Shown: piece after piece, positions 17,846 through 26,532 of the stretch
Position numbering within the stretch: the stretch's first letter is position 1
Layout of the letters: each line of letters opens with the position of its first letter
From: an uncultured Methanoregula sp.
GTDB lineage: Archaea > Halobacteriota > Methanomicrobia > Methanomicrobiales > Methanospirillaceae
Direction: 5' to 3'
DNA: 64,000 nucleotides
Assembly (NCBI RefSeq): GCF_963667735.1
Contig: NZ_OY763919.1
Span: forward strand, 2,109,539 to 2,173,538
The notes under the pieces: model-generated
Database searches by the model: none
Told to the model about the DNA's origin: nothing
What the model saw: only the letters and a program-made list of their open reading frames with translations
Translations under genes and position numbers: made by a program

Positions 17846-19213
17846 TTATTTCTCAATCGGGAACCCGGCCTGCTTCCATGCCGTCATGCCCCCGAGGACA
17901 TTGGTCAGCTTGCGATAGCCGTGCAGGGCCAGGTAGCTTGCCGCAAGGCTTCCCTTGTACCCTGCATCGCAGTACACAAACACCATCTCATCCCGTGGCA
18001 CCCGGTCGAGATAGTGCGGCAATTCCCCAACGTACTCATGAACGGACCCGGGAATAAACCCGGCAGCGCGCCGGTTCCTGATATCCCTCACATCGAGAAG
18101 AAATACCGGCCCCCGGGCCATTTGTTCGCTGAGCTGCTGCACGGAACAGGTCGGGAGGGTGGCTACTTCCTGCCCGGCCCTTGTCCATGCGGGAAATCCC
18201 CCGGCCAGGTAGCCGGAAATGTTGTCGTAGCCGAGACGGGAACACTGGCGGTATACCTCAACCAGGTTATCGTTGAAATCATCGATGAGGACAACAGGCG
18301 TATCATAGCCCGCGAACCATCCCAGGAACGCCGAGATGCCATTCTGCCAGAGCGAGAGGCTCCCCGGGATATGCCCGGCTCCAAACCCGGTGGGAGAGCG
18401 GATGTCGATGAGCTGGCAGCCGGTTTTGCAGAGTTTCTGGACTTCCTGAACGGAGAGGGGCCGGGACGTGGGATTGCAGGGAAGCGGGGGGGCGCCGTTT
18501 TTATTGTATTCCTCCATCTTCCGGAAGTATGGCGGGAGGTAGGGAGATTCGGTGATCCTGCGGGCAATAAATCCCTCTCTCCCGAGCGCGAGCACCGGGT
18601 TTGTTTTCTGCTCGTACCCGATGGTCGAGAACGGGTGGTCGGCAATCTCCCCGCCGCAGACCGATCCTGCGCCATGGGCGGGGCAGAGGATCACGCCCTC
18701 GCCAAGCGGGAGGAGTTTTTCGGTTATGGATGCAAAGATCTTCTCCGCCATCTCGGCTTTTCTCTCATCCCCGAAAAAGTCGGTCCGGGCAATATCGCCG
18801 GCAAAGAGCGTGTCGCCGCAGAAGACCATGTAGGGCAGGTCAGAAACCTCGCGGTCCCGGACAACAAGCGAGATGCTCTCTTCGGTATGCCCGGGGGTTG
18901 CGAGTATGGCAATTTCGAGCGTGCCTACCTTGAACCGGTCCCCCTCGGTCACCGTTTTTCCGTAGGAGAAGTCCATGCCGGCCCCGTGGTAGATATCAGC
19001 ACCGGTCCGCTTTTGTAAGTCAAGCGATCCGATGACATAATCCTCGTTCCGGTGCGTCTCGAAGATATGCGTGATCGTGCATTCGTGCCGGTCAGCAATC
19101 TCCTGGTAAATGAGCACATCCCGTCGGGGATCGATCACTGCTGCGTGCTGCCCGGACCCGATGAGATAGGAGTTGTGGGCAAGACCTTCTGAAAAGATCC
19201 TCTCGAAGATCAT
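17846..19213 (-). CDS. Metallo-beta-lactamase fold protein with two rhodanese domains
   Basis: 455 residues. Residues 1-245 form a glyoxalase II/ETHE1-like MBL domain (AVIDPRRD, TPGHTEESISL, FCGDTLFAGDIAR, LCPAHGAGSVCGG). The expected HxHxDH motif reads ETHRNEDYV, so part of metal site 1 is altered, as in a known subgroup of these proteins. Two rhodanese domains follow. The first (LIDIRSPTGFGAGHIPGS) lacks an active-site Cys, having IDDFND. The second (FLLDVRDIRNR) has the active loop YCDAGYKGS. A role in persulfide or sulfane-sulfur handling is inferred from related persulfide dioxygenase/rhodanese fusions. Confidence 0.85.
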   Translation of the reverse strand: MIFERIFSEGLAHNSYLIGSGQHAAVIDPRRDVLIYQEIADRHECTITHIFETHRNEDYVIGSLDLQKRTGADIYHGAGMDFSYGKTVTEGDRFKVGTLEIAILATPGHTEESISLVVRDREVSDLPYMVFCGDTLFAGDIARTDFFGDERKAEMAEKIFASITEKLLPLGEGVILCPAHGAGSVCGGEIADHPFSTIGYEQKTNPVLALGREGFIARRITESPYLPPYFRKMEEYNKNGAPPLPCNPTSRPLSVQEVQKLCKTGCQLIDIRSPTGFGAGHIPGSLSLWQNGISAFLGWFAGYDTPVVLIDDFNDNLVEVYRQCSRLGYDNISGYLAGGFPAWTRAGQEVATLPTCSVQQLSEQMARGPVFLLDVRDIRNRRAAGFIPGSVHEYVGELPHYLDRVPRDEMVFVYCDAGYKGSLAASYLALHGYRKLTNVLGGMTAWKQAGFPIEK

Positions 19214-19259
19214 GGTACGTCACTTTATGCAGTGAAGTCCATTCCGGAAACTAAATAGG

Positions 19260-20624
19260 TTATGAACCGGGCACCTCTGCGTTTATGGATGGTGCTGCCG
19301 GTTCCTCCGGTACCACATGCGGGTACCTGAGCAGCACCCGCCGGGGTCCATGGCCCGCCTCATATTCCCGGATCCGGAAATCGAGCTCCCGGATGCCGAC
19401 CGGAACGTACCCGACAACCTCGGCGCTGACATTGATCCGTCGGTGCACGAAGTCCATGAACGGGTACTGGGCAAGCTCGTTGTTGTGGTGGTGGCCATGG
19501 ATGATCCAGCCCTCGAAATCCGGGGGGGCGTCATCCGGGTTGTGCACCAGGAAGAAGCGCCTGCCCCCAAAGGTGAGCTCGGCACTCGGCACCCCCCCGG
19601 GCAGGACATCGTCATGGTTCCCGGTGATGAACGTGGCCTTCCCTCCCAGCTGATCCAGGTATCCGGTTACCGGGGGTGCTCCTCTCCCGTACCGCAGGTC
19701 CCCGACATGGTAGACCGGAGTATCCTCTCCCACCGTGAGGTTCCAGTTCCGGATGAGGACTGCATCCATTCCGGCGCAGTCTGAATAGACAAACGGGCGG
19801 GAGCAGTAGCGGATGATATTGGCATGGCCGAGATGCAGGTCGGCGATCACGAACAGGTCGTCCGGGTCCCTCTTTTTCGGAGTTTCAATCTCGAAACCCG
19901 CTGCCTTCCGGTACCTCCCCAGGGTCTCCTTCCACGGGCCGCTCTCATGGCTGTGATCGCCATAGATCCAGCGGTCATCCAGGAGATCGTACTCGGCCAG
20001 GATATTCTCGTTCTGCATGACCGTGATCCTGAGACCGGCACCGTCCAGCAGTTCCGGGTAAAAATGTTCAGGTTTGCCCATTTTCAGGATTTGCCTGATT
20101 TGGAAGATGGATCGTCGGAAAAACCCTGCATGACGGGTAACGGAAGATGAATGGGGAATGGTGGTCTTTTCAGTAAGCTTCCGGAAACAGGCCGATGCAT
20201 CTTTTTCGTCAAGCCTGTTTGCAACCGTTATATGAAACCATTTTGCATCGGGACGGCTGTCCCAGGCATTCTGGCTTTGGGACAGGGGCCCGAGGACTCC
20301 GGCAAGGGTTGCAGTCAGATCCTTAAGGGCAGCAGAAGGTGTCACGGCAAAGGCAATCACGCTGCCATGCATCCCTTTTTTCATCTCCCACCCGTTGATC
20401 AGGAACCGGACCGGCCCCTTTCCCCGGGCAGTCCTTGCGATTGCTGCAAGGAGTTCATCCGGTGTAATTCCTTCATTGAGGACCAGCGGGCCAAAGAGCG
20501 TGATATGGGGGTGACGCTCCATGAATGCTTCGAGACGGAATGCCCCGGCAATAGCGAAAATGGTATTCCGGATCCGCCATTTGGTCCGTGCAAGCCGGAT
20601 CTCGATAAGATACGTATCGTCCAT
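19260..20624 (-). CDS. Fusion of 2H (LigT-like) phosphoesterase and calcineurin-like phosphoesterase
   Basis: About 454 residues. The first 190 form a 2H phosphodiesterase: two HxT motifs, HPHITLFGP and WFHITVANR, about 90 residues apart. The C-terminal 190 residues form a metallophosphoesterase with IADLHLGHANII (DxH), HVGDLRYG, ITGNHDD and IIHGHHHN. 2H enzymes act on 2',3'-cyclic or 2'-5' phosphodiester ends of RNA, so an RNA end-processing role is likely but inferred. An upstream GTG at 20663 lies at or before the predicted transcription start from the TATA box near 20672, so I prefer ATG 20624. Confidence 0.85.
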   Translation of the reverse strand: MDDTYLIEIRLARTKWRIRNTIFAIAGAFRLEAFMERHPHITLFGPLVLNEGITPDELLAAIARTARGKGPVRFLINGWEMKKGMHGSVIAFAVTPSAALKDLTATLAGVLGPLSQSQNAWDSRPDAKWFHITVANRLDEKDASACFRKLTEKTTIPHSSSVTRHAGFFRRSIFQIRQILKMGKPEHFYPELLDGAGLRITVMQNENILAEYDLLDDRWIYGDHSHESGPWKETLGRYRKAAGFEIETPKKRDPDDLFVIADLHLGHANIIRYCSRPFVYSDCAGMDAVLIRNWNLTVGEDTPVYHVGDLRYGRGAPPVTGYLDQLGGKATFITGNHDDVLPGGVPSAELTFGGRRFFLVHNPDDAPPDFEGWIIHGHHHNNELAQYPFMDFVHRRINVSAEVVGYVPVGIRELDFRIREYEAGHGPRRVLLRYPHVVPEEPAAPSINAEVPGS

Positions 20625-20666
20625 GGAGGCATCCCGTGTATAGTCTTGTATTGGCTCTGCCACGGG

Positions 20667-20677
20667 TTAAATATTTG
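20667..20677 (-). promoter_or_regulatory. TATA box for the 2H/calcineurin phosphoesterase gene
   Basis: The minus strand reads CAAATATTTAA here, an AT-rich box centred about 26 bases before a predicted start near 20646. This leaves a leader of about 20 bases to ATG 20624. Confidence 0.4.
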
Positions 20678-20814
20678 AGGTCTGTTCCGGCCAGGACGTC
20701 TGGGCTCAGGCAATCCCCTGGAGCATATGGTCTGCACGGGCTTCTTCCCCGTTCCCGCTATACGGCGAAGCCGGATGTTGCTCTTCCCAGCTCTTGCCCC
20801 TGAATGGTGATCAC

Positions 20815-20830
20815 ACAAAAATTTATAAGA
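20815..20830 (+). promoter_or_regulatory. BRE/TATA promoter of the small gene at 20863
   Basis: The sequence ACAAAAATTTATAAGA is a good archaeal BRE plus TATA box. Transcription should start near 20850, about 13 bases before ATG 20863. Confidence 0.5.
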
Positions 20831-20862
20831 TCCGGCGCTATCAGACATGTAGTGATGCTGCC

Positions 20863-21102
20863 ATGGCATGTATCTGTTACAGAACCAGTTCCGGCAAAGC
20901 GTCGCATCCGATAGCCTGGACCACGGTTGCAGTGTTCCCGGGAACGGAAGCCGGATTTCATGCCGCACTTCGCGAGGAATCGCATCTCCTTGACTCCCCG
21001 TATGCCCACCGGATCATCAGATCCCGGGACGATGACTGCCGGAGGGTCTGGATAGTGCAGCAGTGCAGTCCCTGGAAATGCTGCATTCCGGACATTCCGT
21101 GA
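20863..21102 (+). CDS. Small cysteine-containing hypothetical protein
   Basis: 79 residues, unrecognised. It is supported by a good upstream TATA box and by GTGAT (complementary to the 16S rRNA 3' end) seven bases before the ATG. The protein has paired cysteines near each end (MACICYRTS and CSPWKCCIPDIP) and a central stretch with charged residues. Codon composition is not decisive, and a long antisense frame overlaps part of it, so this remains a tentative gene. Confidence 0.4.
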   Translation: MACICYRTSSGKASHPIAWTTVAVFPGTEAGFHAALREESHLLDSPYAHRIIRSRDDDCRRVWIVQQCSPWKCCIPDIP

Positions 21103-21114
21103 TGCAGGCCCGGG

Positions 21115-21131
21115 AAAAATAAAAAAAATTT
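21115..21131 (-). terminator. T-tract terminator on the minus strand
   Basis: The + strand is A-rich here (AAAAATAAAAAAAATTT), giving a T-tract directly after the stop of the minus-strand membrane protein gene at 21135. Confidence 0.55.
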
Positions 21132-21134
21132 AAT

Positions 21135-21413
21135 TTAAGTTTTTTTCGGATTTCTGTAGGCAATGCCAAAGAGCATGACCATTCCAAGCAGGATCGTTGC
21201 AACGCCTCCGAGGCCGAAGAGTATCCGGATCCAGAGCACGAGCGAGGACGCAAAGAGAAGTCCGAGCGCTATCAGGACCGCACCCACGAGCATCACAAAA
21301 ACCGGTCCCATCACTTCTTCTGCCAGAGACATTCCTCCCTTTGTATCAGATAATTCGGATTTTGGGTATTTACGGTTATTGTCCCTTATTCCGGAATTTG
21401 TGAAAAAGATCAT
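21135..21413 (-). CDS. Small two-helix membrane protein
   Basis: 92 residues; two hydrophobic helices (VMGPVFVMLVGAVLIALGLLFA and LWIRILFGLGGVATILLGMVMLFGIA) follow a polar N-terminus of about 30 residues. Start ATG 21413 is preceded by GGGGTGA at a suitable distance; the alternative ATG 21332 has a GGAGG that is too close. It is divergent from the gene at 21459, so the AT-rich DNA between them must hold promoters for both. Function unknown. Confidence 0.6.
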   Translation of the reverse strand: MIFFTNSGIRDNNRKYPKSELSDTKGGMSLAEEVMGPVFVMLVGAVLIALGLLFASSLVLWIRILFGLGGVATILLGMVMLFGIAYRNPKKT

Positions 21414-21458
21414 ATTTTCACCCCAACTTTTTTAATTAATAACGTGATATTTCATGTG

Positions 21459-21689
21459 ATGCCACGCGGTCGCCCAAAGAACCTGAGTTTATACGAACAG
21501 ACCAAAGTCAGAAAAATGCGGAAGTACTTATCGGACCAGAAAATCACCCGGTTTGACCGTCTTCACGACTCGGCCCTGTTGCAGGCTCTGTATGTCGATT
21601 CTTCCGGAAAAGTGTACGTGAGCTATGATTACTTCACCGGGCAGATGCAGGAAGTCCACCGGCTTGTCACCGATTTTATGGAAGAATAA
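21459..21689 (+). CDS. Small basic protein with AT-hook-like N-terminus
   Basis: 76 residues. It begins MPRGRPKNLSLYEQ, containing the RGRPK core of an AT-hook, and continues with a basic helix (TKVRKMRKYLSDQKITRFDRL) and a short beta-strand pair (GKVYVSYDYFTGQM). The start is ATG 21459; a GTG at 21444 would add five residues. A DNA-binding or nucleoid role is inferred only from the N-terminal motif. I do not recognise the rest. Confidence 0.55.
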   Translation: MPRGRPKNLSLYEQTKVRKMRKYLSDQKITRFDRLHDSALLQALYVDSSGKVYVSYDYFTGQMQEVHRLVTDFMEE

Positions 21690-21876
21690 TCCTGGGGCTC
21701 GCGGGAACAGGAACCCTTCCCGTTTCTCTTTCTTCTTACCGGTCCTGCTCTTTATCTGACCTATCCATTACCAAATCTGTTGTTTCCATTGCTGCAGTTT
21801 GCCCGCTCATTTTTATGATCCTCCCGGCATTACCCCAAACGATCTCATTTTAGGAGAGCGAAGATAACCGTACTAC

Positions 21877-22590
21877 GTGAACCGGGAAAACCAGGGCGAT
21901 TGCCGTTGTCTAAAACCTATCCGTACGGTTTTGTTCGACATGGACAACACCCTTTTTGATCTTGTCGAGGCACAGATCGCGTCCTGCAGGGAAGTTGCCC
22001 GGTCGTTCGGGCGGGAGGATGGCGAGGAGCTCTTCGGCTATTTCCTCCGGCCTGCCCGTGGATTCGAAGCCCATGAGAATATCCTCGACTATATGAACGA
22101 CCGGCAGATCCCGGATAACGGCCGGTATCCGGTCTCATGCCGGCTCTACGAAACTGCCAAGCTCCGGCATATCACTCCCTATCAGGGTGTCCTGGAAACC
22201 CTTGCAAAAATCAGGAACAACGGCTACCGCATGGGTATCGTTACCGATGCCCATTCCCGGGATGCGACCCTGCGCCTGGAGAAGACCGGCCTTCTCTCTT
22301 ATTTCGACACCCTGGTGGCGTTCGATATGGTCCAGGTAAAAAAACCGGCCCGGGAGCCGTTTCTGTTCGCGCTTGAGATGCTCAAATCCGATATTTCCGA
22401 AACCCTGATCGTAGGCGACAGCCCGCGCCGGGATCTGGAGCCCTGCAAAGAACTCGGGATCCGGACCATCTATGCCCGGTACGGCGACCGGTTCTCCCAA
22501 ACCCGGAACTATGACGGGGCGGATTTCATCATCGATTCCATGGACCAGCTTCCCGCCATCCTGACGCTCCTGGAAGATGCCGGGGCCTGA
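21877..22590 (+). CDS. HAD superfamily hydrolase
   Basis: 237 residues with the four HAD motifs: FDMDNTLFD (nucleophile Asp and acid/base Asp), IVTDAHSRD (motif II Thr), K in QVKKPAREPF and VGDSPRRDLEPCKELG. The helical cap type and RYPVSCRLYETAKL resemble pyrimidine 5'-nucleotidase/phosphoglycolate phosphatase-like members, so it is a small-molecule phosphatase of unknown substrate. The start, GTG 21877, is uncertain; conserved sequence begins near residue 15. Confidence 0.85.
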   Translation: MNRENQGDCRCLKPIRTVLFDMDNTLFDLVEAQIASCREVARSFGREDGEELFGYFLRPARGFEAHENILDYMNDRQIPDNGRYPVSCRLYETAKLRHITPYQGVLETLAKIRNNGYRMGIVTDAHSRDATLRLEKTGLLSYFDTLVAFDMVQVKKPAREPFLFALEMLKSDISETLIVGDSPRRDLEPCKELGIRTIYARYGDRFSQTRNYDGADFIIDSMDQLPAILTLLEDAGA

Positions 22591-22726
22591 CCGCAAATCA
22601 GTGCAGGTTTTCCTGCCGGATCCCCCGGATGCAGGTCCGTCTTCGCAGAAAAACCCGGCTTTTCCCATCCTTATTGCCGGTTTTTACCCCAAACCTTAAA
22701 AAAAAGTACTATCTAATCTAAAACCT

Positions 22727-23269
22727 ATGTTTGTCCCGACCAAGATCTTTTTCACAAAAGGGGTTGGTGTCCATAAAGACCGGCTGGCATCGTTTGAACT
22801 GGCGCTGCGCAAGGCCGGCATTGAGAAGTGCAATCTTGTGTACGTCTCAAGTATCTTCCCGCCCAACTGCAAACAGATCTCAAGGGCGGAAGGTCTCCGG
22901 AGCCTCAAAGCCGGCGGGATAACATTCTGCGTTATGGCACGGAACGAGACCAATGAACCCAACCGGCTCGTCTCCTCGGCAATCGGCCTTGCCCTCCCTG
23001 CCGATGAGAACGAGTACGGGTATCTCTCCGAGCACCACGGGTTTGGCGAGACCCAGCAGAAGACCGGTGAATATGCCGAGGACCTTGCAGCAACCATGCT
23101 TGCCACAACGCTCGGTATCGAGTTCGATGTCAATGCCGCGTGGTCGGAGCGGGAACAGATCTACAAGGCGAGCGGCAAGATCATCAAGACCAAGCACACG
23201 TGCCAGTCGGCCGAAGGGGACAAGAACGGCCTCTGGACAACCACGATTGCGGTTGCAATGTTCTTGTGA
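22727..23269 (+). CDS. pdaD: Pyruvoyl-dependent arginine decarboxylase
   Basis: 180-residue proenzyme. Autocleavage at the Ser-Ser of [11 protein letters not shown] should yield a beta chain and a pyruvoyl-bearing alpha chain. The product decarboxylates arginine to agmatine for polyamine (and archaeal agmatidine) synthesis. Conserved [23 protein letters not shown] and [14 protein letters not shown] support this. It begins at an ATG preceded by an AT-rich box and ends with a strong T-tract, so it is probably a single-gene unit. Confidence 0.95.
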   Translation: MFVPTKIFFTKGVGVHKDRLASFELALRKAGIEKCNLVYVSSIFPPNCKQISRAEGLRSLKAGGITFCVMARNETNEPNRLVSSAIGLALPADENEYGYLSEHHGFGETQQKTGEYAEDLAATMLATTLGIEFDVNAAWSEREQIYKASGKIIKTKHTCQSAEGDKNGLWTTTIAVAMFL

Positions 23270-23308
23270 GACACGGGGAACGGATCCGGGACATCCGTTT
23301 TGGTGATT

Positions 23309-23325
23309 CCTTTTTTTTGTTTTAT
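23309..23325 (+). terminator. T-tract terminator after pdaD
   Basis: Eight consecutive T, then GTTTTA, about 40 bases after the pdaD stop. Confidence 0.55.
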
Positions 23326-23582
23326 TGACACCGAACAGGGTCGTGCTCTCTTCCTTCGGGCGGTCTGGTGATTCCGGCTGAAGTTATGATCAGGATCCGG
23401 TGCGGAGACCGGTACTGATCCTTATTTCTGGAAAGGAACGTGTCTTGTGCCGGCATGTACAGGAGCTCGTGTAGTCGTTGGATGGCTCATAATTTCTCAT
23501 GGAAAATCTCACGGAAAGAATCTAAATGCATAAATATTGTTTGATAGAATCACTTATCTACCTAAATAAAGTTAGGTGTACC

Positions 23583-24098
23583 ATGAAAAGTCATTATGTT
23601 CTCATTGTTCTGTGTATCATCTGTCTGATCACCGCATTCAGCGCCGGATGCACAAGCCAGAGTAAGCCGGCAACCCCGGCCGCTACTCCCGCACCGGTCT
23701 CAACCTCCGCAGCAGCACCGGCAGGAACCCAGGTTGCCAAGACCCAGGTGCCTGTCACGATCGCCACGGCCGCAAACGGGTATTATACCTTGACGGAGAG
23801 CGAAAACAAGGGATCATACCTTGTATCCAAGAATGATCTCCTCTATGTTGACCTTGATGAAAATCCCTCAACCGGGTATCTCTGGAACATGACCGTGTCT
23901 CCGGGTCTCACTATTGTCAAGGATGATTATATCGCCCCGACAACCGGGCAGGGTGTTGGTGCCAGCGGTACTCATGAATGGGAGATCAAGGCAACCGGAA
24001 TTGGTGACCAGAAGATCTCTGCTATTCTGGCACGACCGACTGCTCCCACTACCGGGACTGAAACGTCCTACCTGGCGTACATTATCATCGGCTCGTGA
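23583..24098 (+). CDS. Chagasin-like (I42) protease-inhibitor lipoprotein
   Basis: 171 residues from ATG 23583, preceded by AGGTG. The N-terminus is a signal peptide ending in a lipobox, FSAGC, so the mature protein is probably lipid-anchored outside the membrane. A Pro/Ala/Thr-rich linker follows. The C-terminal 100 residues carry DENPSTGYLWNMTV, matching the NPTTGYxW loop of chagasin-type cysteine-protease inhibitors, and GVGASGTHEWEIKATGIGDQKISAIL, matching the G-x-G-G ... W region. It probably inhibits papain-like proteases outside the cell, whether its own or those of others. Confidence 0.8.
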   Translation: MKSHYVLIVLCIICLITAFSAGCTSQSKPATPAATPAPVSTSAAAPAGTQVAKTQVPVTIATAANGYYTLTESENKGSYLVSKNDLLYVDLDENPSTGYLWNMTVSPGLTIVKDDYIAPTTGQGVGASGTHEWEIKATGIGDQKISAILARPTAPTTGTETSYLAYIIIGS

Positions 24099-24372
24099 TG
24101 GCGAAACCCTGTAATTTTCCTATTTTTTCCATTCTTGCAATCTACTTCCCAGTTGTACTCATCGGTTCCGGCCCAAAACCGGTGTCCCTGCGATCACTCC
24201 ACGGACCATATTACGGATAACTCTTTTTGCTGAATATATCCCTCTTTTCCCGGATACTCCCGTGTGGTATTTTGCGTATGCCTTCCCTGCCTTATGCTGT
24301 GATGATCTTAATAATTCCGTTGGTTGCTTGTTGATACGATGCTATTAATTAGATCCGCGGTTAGATGGAAAT

Positions 24373-25446
24373 ATGGCTGGGGAATATGACCGCATACTGC
24401 GTTATCTCCCCCTGTTTCTCATCATTGCAATCACGGTTACCGTCTATTTCCAGCTTTTCAGGAGTACCATTACCCCTCCTTCGGATCTCGACACCATAAT
24501 CATCTTTGTCTCGATAATAATCATCGCAGTTTTCGCCTTCATTTACGTCCGGAAATTCAATAATTCCCCGCTTGAACTGGGCCTTGCACTGTTTATCTAT
24601 GCGCTGATTGCGATCCTTGTCCAGAAATTAACCGGCGAATTCTCGCCCATCCAGAAAATACTCTTTTCCCTGGTACTTCTCCTGGGGGTTGTCTCCATTG
24701 CCGCCGGTATCTTCAGGGCGCGGGATTTGCAGGAAAACCGGATCGGGCAGCTCAGCCGGCAGAAGGCGGAACTGTCCCGGATGAGTGCGGATCTCGAACA
24801 GGCGAACATGAAACTCCGCCTCCTCAGCCAGATCACCCGGCATGATATCAACAACCAGCTGACGGTATTGCAGGGATATCTCCGGCTCCTCAAGAAAAAA
24901 CAGCCCGAATTAGCCGACAATGAGTACTTCCAGAAAGCGGTTATGTCTGCCCAGCATATCTCGTCCACGATAAAATTTACCAAAGATTACGAATCCATCG
25001 GAGTTACAAAAGCGGCCTGGCAGGACTGCCATGCCCTTGTGGATATTGCACGAGAGCAGGTCTCGTCTGGAACTATCCTTGTGAAGAACGAGATCCCTGC
25101 AGGATTCGAGCTCTTTGCCGACCCGCTGGTTGTCAAGGTGTTCTACAACCTGCTGGACAATGCAGTGCGGTATGGCGGGAAGATCACAACCATCCGGTTC
25201 TTTGTGCAGGATTATAGCGATGACCCCCTGATCATCTGCGAAGATGACGGCAATGGGATCAGCACAACAGAGAAGGAGTTGATCTTCGAACGGGGATTCG
25301 GGAAGAACACCGGCCTTGGCCTCACGATGTCCCGCGATATCCTCGCTATCACCGGTATCAATATCCGCGAGATGGGCATGCCTGGAACCGGGGCCCGGTT
25401 CGAGATCTCCGTGCCGCGCGAAGCGTTCCGGATTGCCTGGGACTGA
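24373..25446 (+). CDS. Membrane histidine kinase with coiled-coil linker
   Basis: 357 residues. Four membrane helices occupy residues 1-115, and a short coiled coil (LSRQKAELSRMSADLEQANMKL) links them to the kinase. The H-box is ITRHDINNQL near residue 158, the N-box NLLDNAVRYGG, then CEDDGNGI and GLGLTMSRDILAITGI. There is no PAS or extracellular sensor domain, so it may sense through the membrane part. It has no adjacent response regulator. The kinase core closely matches that of the kinase at 5614. Confidence 0.86.
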   Translation: MAGEYDRILRYLPLFLIIAITVTVYFQLFRSTITPPSDLDTIIIFVSIIIIAVFAFIYVRKFNNSPLELGLALFIYALIAILVQKLTGEFSPIQKILFSLVLLLGVVSIAAGIFRARDLQENRIGQLSRQKAELSRMSADLEQANMKLRLLSQITRHDINNQLTVLQGYLRLLKKKQPELADNEYFQKAVMSAQHISSTIKFTKDYESIGVTKAAWQDCHALVDIAREQVSSGTILVKNEIPAGFELFADPLVVKVFYNLLDNAVRYGGKITTIRFFVQDYSDDPLIICEDDGNGISTTEKELIFERGFGKNTGLGLTMSRDILAITGINIREMGMPGTGARFEISVPREAFRIAWD

Positions 25447-25554
25447 GTGTCCTCCGGTTTCCCTCTGACTCTGGATAACCGGAGGATACAGTCTTTCTAT
25501 TCTGTTCGTTTTTTGCGTCCCTTTAATTCCAGGATAGTTATCCATCAGGCTTTT

Positions 25555-26478
25555 TTATGGGGATTCCGCGGGGGAATCTACACCCGGCATAACCTCCGGT
25601 TCCCCGTGGAAGTAAGCAATCCGGACCAGGTATATCATGAAGAGATACCCGACAAGGATCCCGAGGATAACGCCCGCGAGATGCAGGGATATGCTTGTCA
25701 CCCGGGTCGAATGCATAAGGGATTCGGGAAAGATATTCCAGATAAAGTATGCAAGGACCGCGATTATCATGAATGTCAGAAGCCGGGAGGACCAGGAGAA
25801 TTCTTTCAGGACCCTGTACATCGTGACAAACTGGTGACGGAAGAGGATAACCGTCAGCACGAAGAGACAAAGGAGGATCGTTACCAGGGATGACATCAGG
25901 ACGGGAGCCTTTGCAGCGTGGTACAGGGACATGTAGCGGAGCGTGATTCCCACAAATAAGACGAGAATCCCCGCAAGGACGATCCCGTAAAAACTCCGCA
26001 TGCCTTTTGCGGTCTTCTGCTCCAGGTACATAAGCCAGAAGATGAGCAGCAGGCCGGCAAGTGCGGCATCGATCCCTGAGAGGCCGGCGTAATAGGTTGT
26101 GGTGCTGTTGAAGAGGGCAAAGGCCGCTCCGAACAGGATAAAGACCAGGACAATCATCTTTGTCAGCACAAGGTAGAGCCGCTTCCGGTTCAGGATCGTT
26201 GCAAGCACCAGTCCATAGATGATGATCAGCAGGTAGGCAGTCACGTTGCCGAGAAAATGATTGAAATCCGCATGGACGAACGAGGACGTGACGAGCTGGT
26301 AGAGATGGAAATTCTCAAGATCGATCTGCAGGCTTGCACGGAACGAGGGATCCCGGAGGATGAGAAATTCTATGACAATCGTTATGGCCGGGATGATGAG
26401 GGCAAAGGCAAGGTACAGAAAGAAGAGCCGGGCATTGAATGGAGGGAGTATCTTTTGCCCGGTTCCGGATTTGTTCAT
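25555..26478 (-). CDS. Rhomboid-family intramembrane serine protease
   Basis: 307 residues with seven or more membrane helices. Features of active rhomboids are HADFNHFLGNV (the Asn/His region of helix 2), YAGLSGIDAALAG (GxSG with the catalytic Ser) and SLHLAGVILG (catalytic His). It cleaves membrane-anchored substrates. It lies convergent to the histidine kinase and 54 bases downstream of the cooC-like gene on the same strand, so it could be read from the acs operon, but a role there is not evident. Confidence 0.82.
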   Translation of the reverse strand: MNKSGTGQKILPPFNARLFFLYLAFALIIPAITIVIEFLILRDPSFRASLQIDLENFHLYQLVTSSFVHADFNHFLGNVTAYLLIIIYGLVLATILNRKRLYLVLTKMIVLVFILFGAAFALFNSTTTYYAGLSGIDAALAGLLLIFWLMYLEQKTAKGMRSFYGIVLAGILVLFVGITLRYMSLYHAAKAPVLMSSLVTILLCLFVLTVILFRHQFVTMYRVLKEFSWSSRLLTFMIIAVLAYFIWNIFPESLMHSTRVTSISLHLAGVILGILVGYLFMIYLVRIAYFHGEPEVMPGVDSPAESP

Positions 26479-26532
26479 GGCGTTTTTACCGTTTCCTGTC
26501 TTCTCATCGTTCAGTTACGATAAAACCTGCGC

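Noticed and set aside
17813..19018. 401-codon frame on + opposite the MBL/rhodanese gene
   Set aside because: The minus-strand gene has clear domains; the + frame is a GC-skew shadow.
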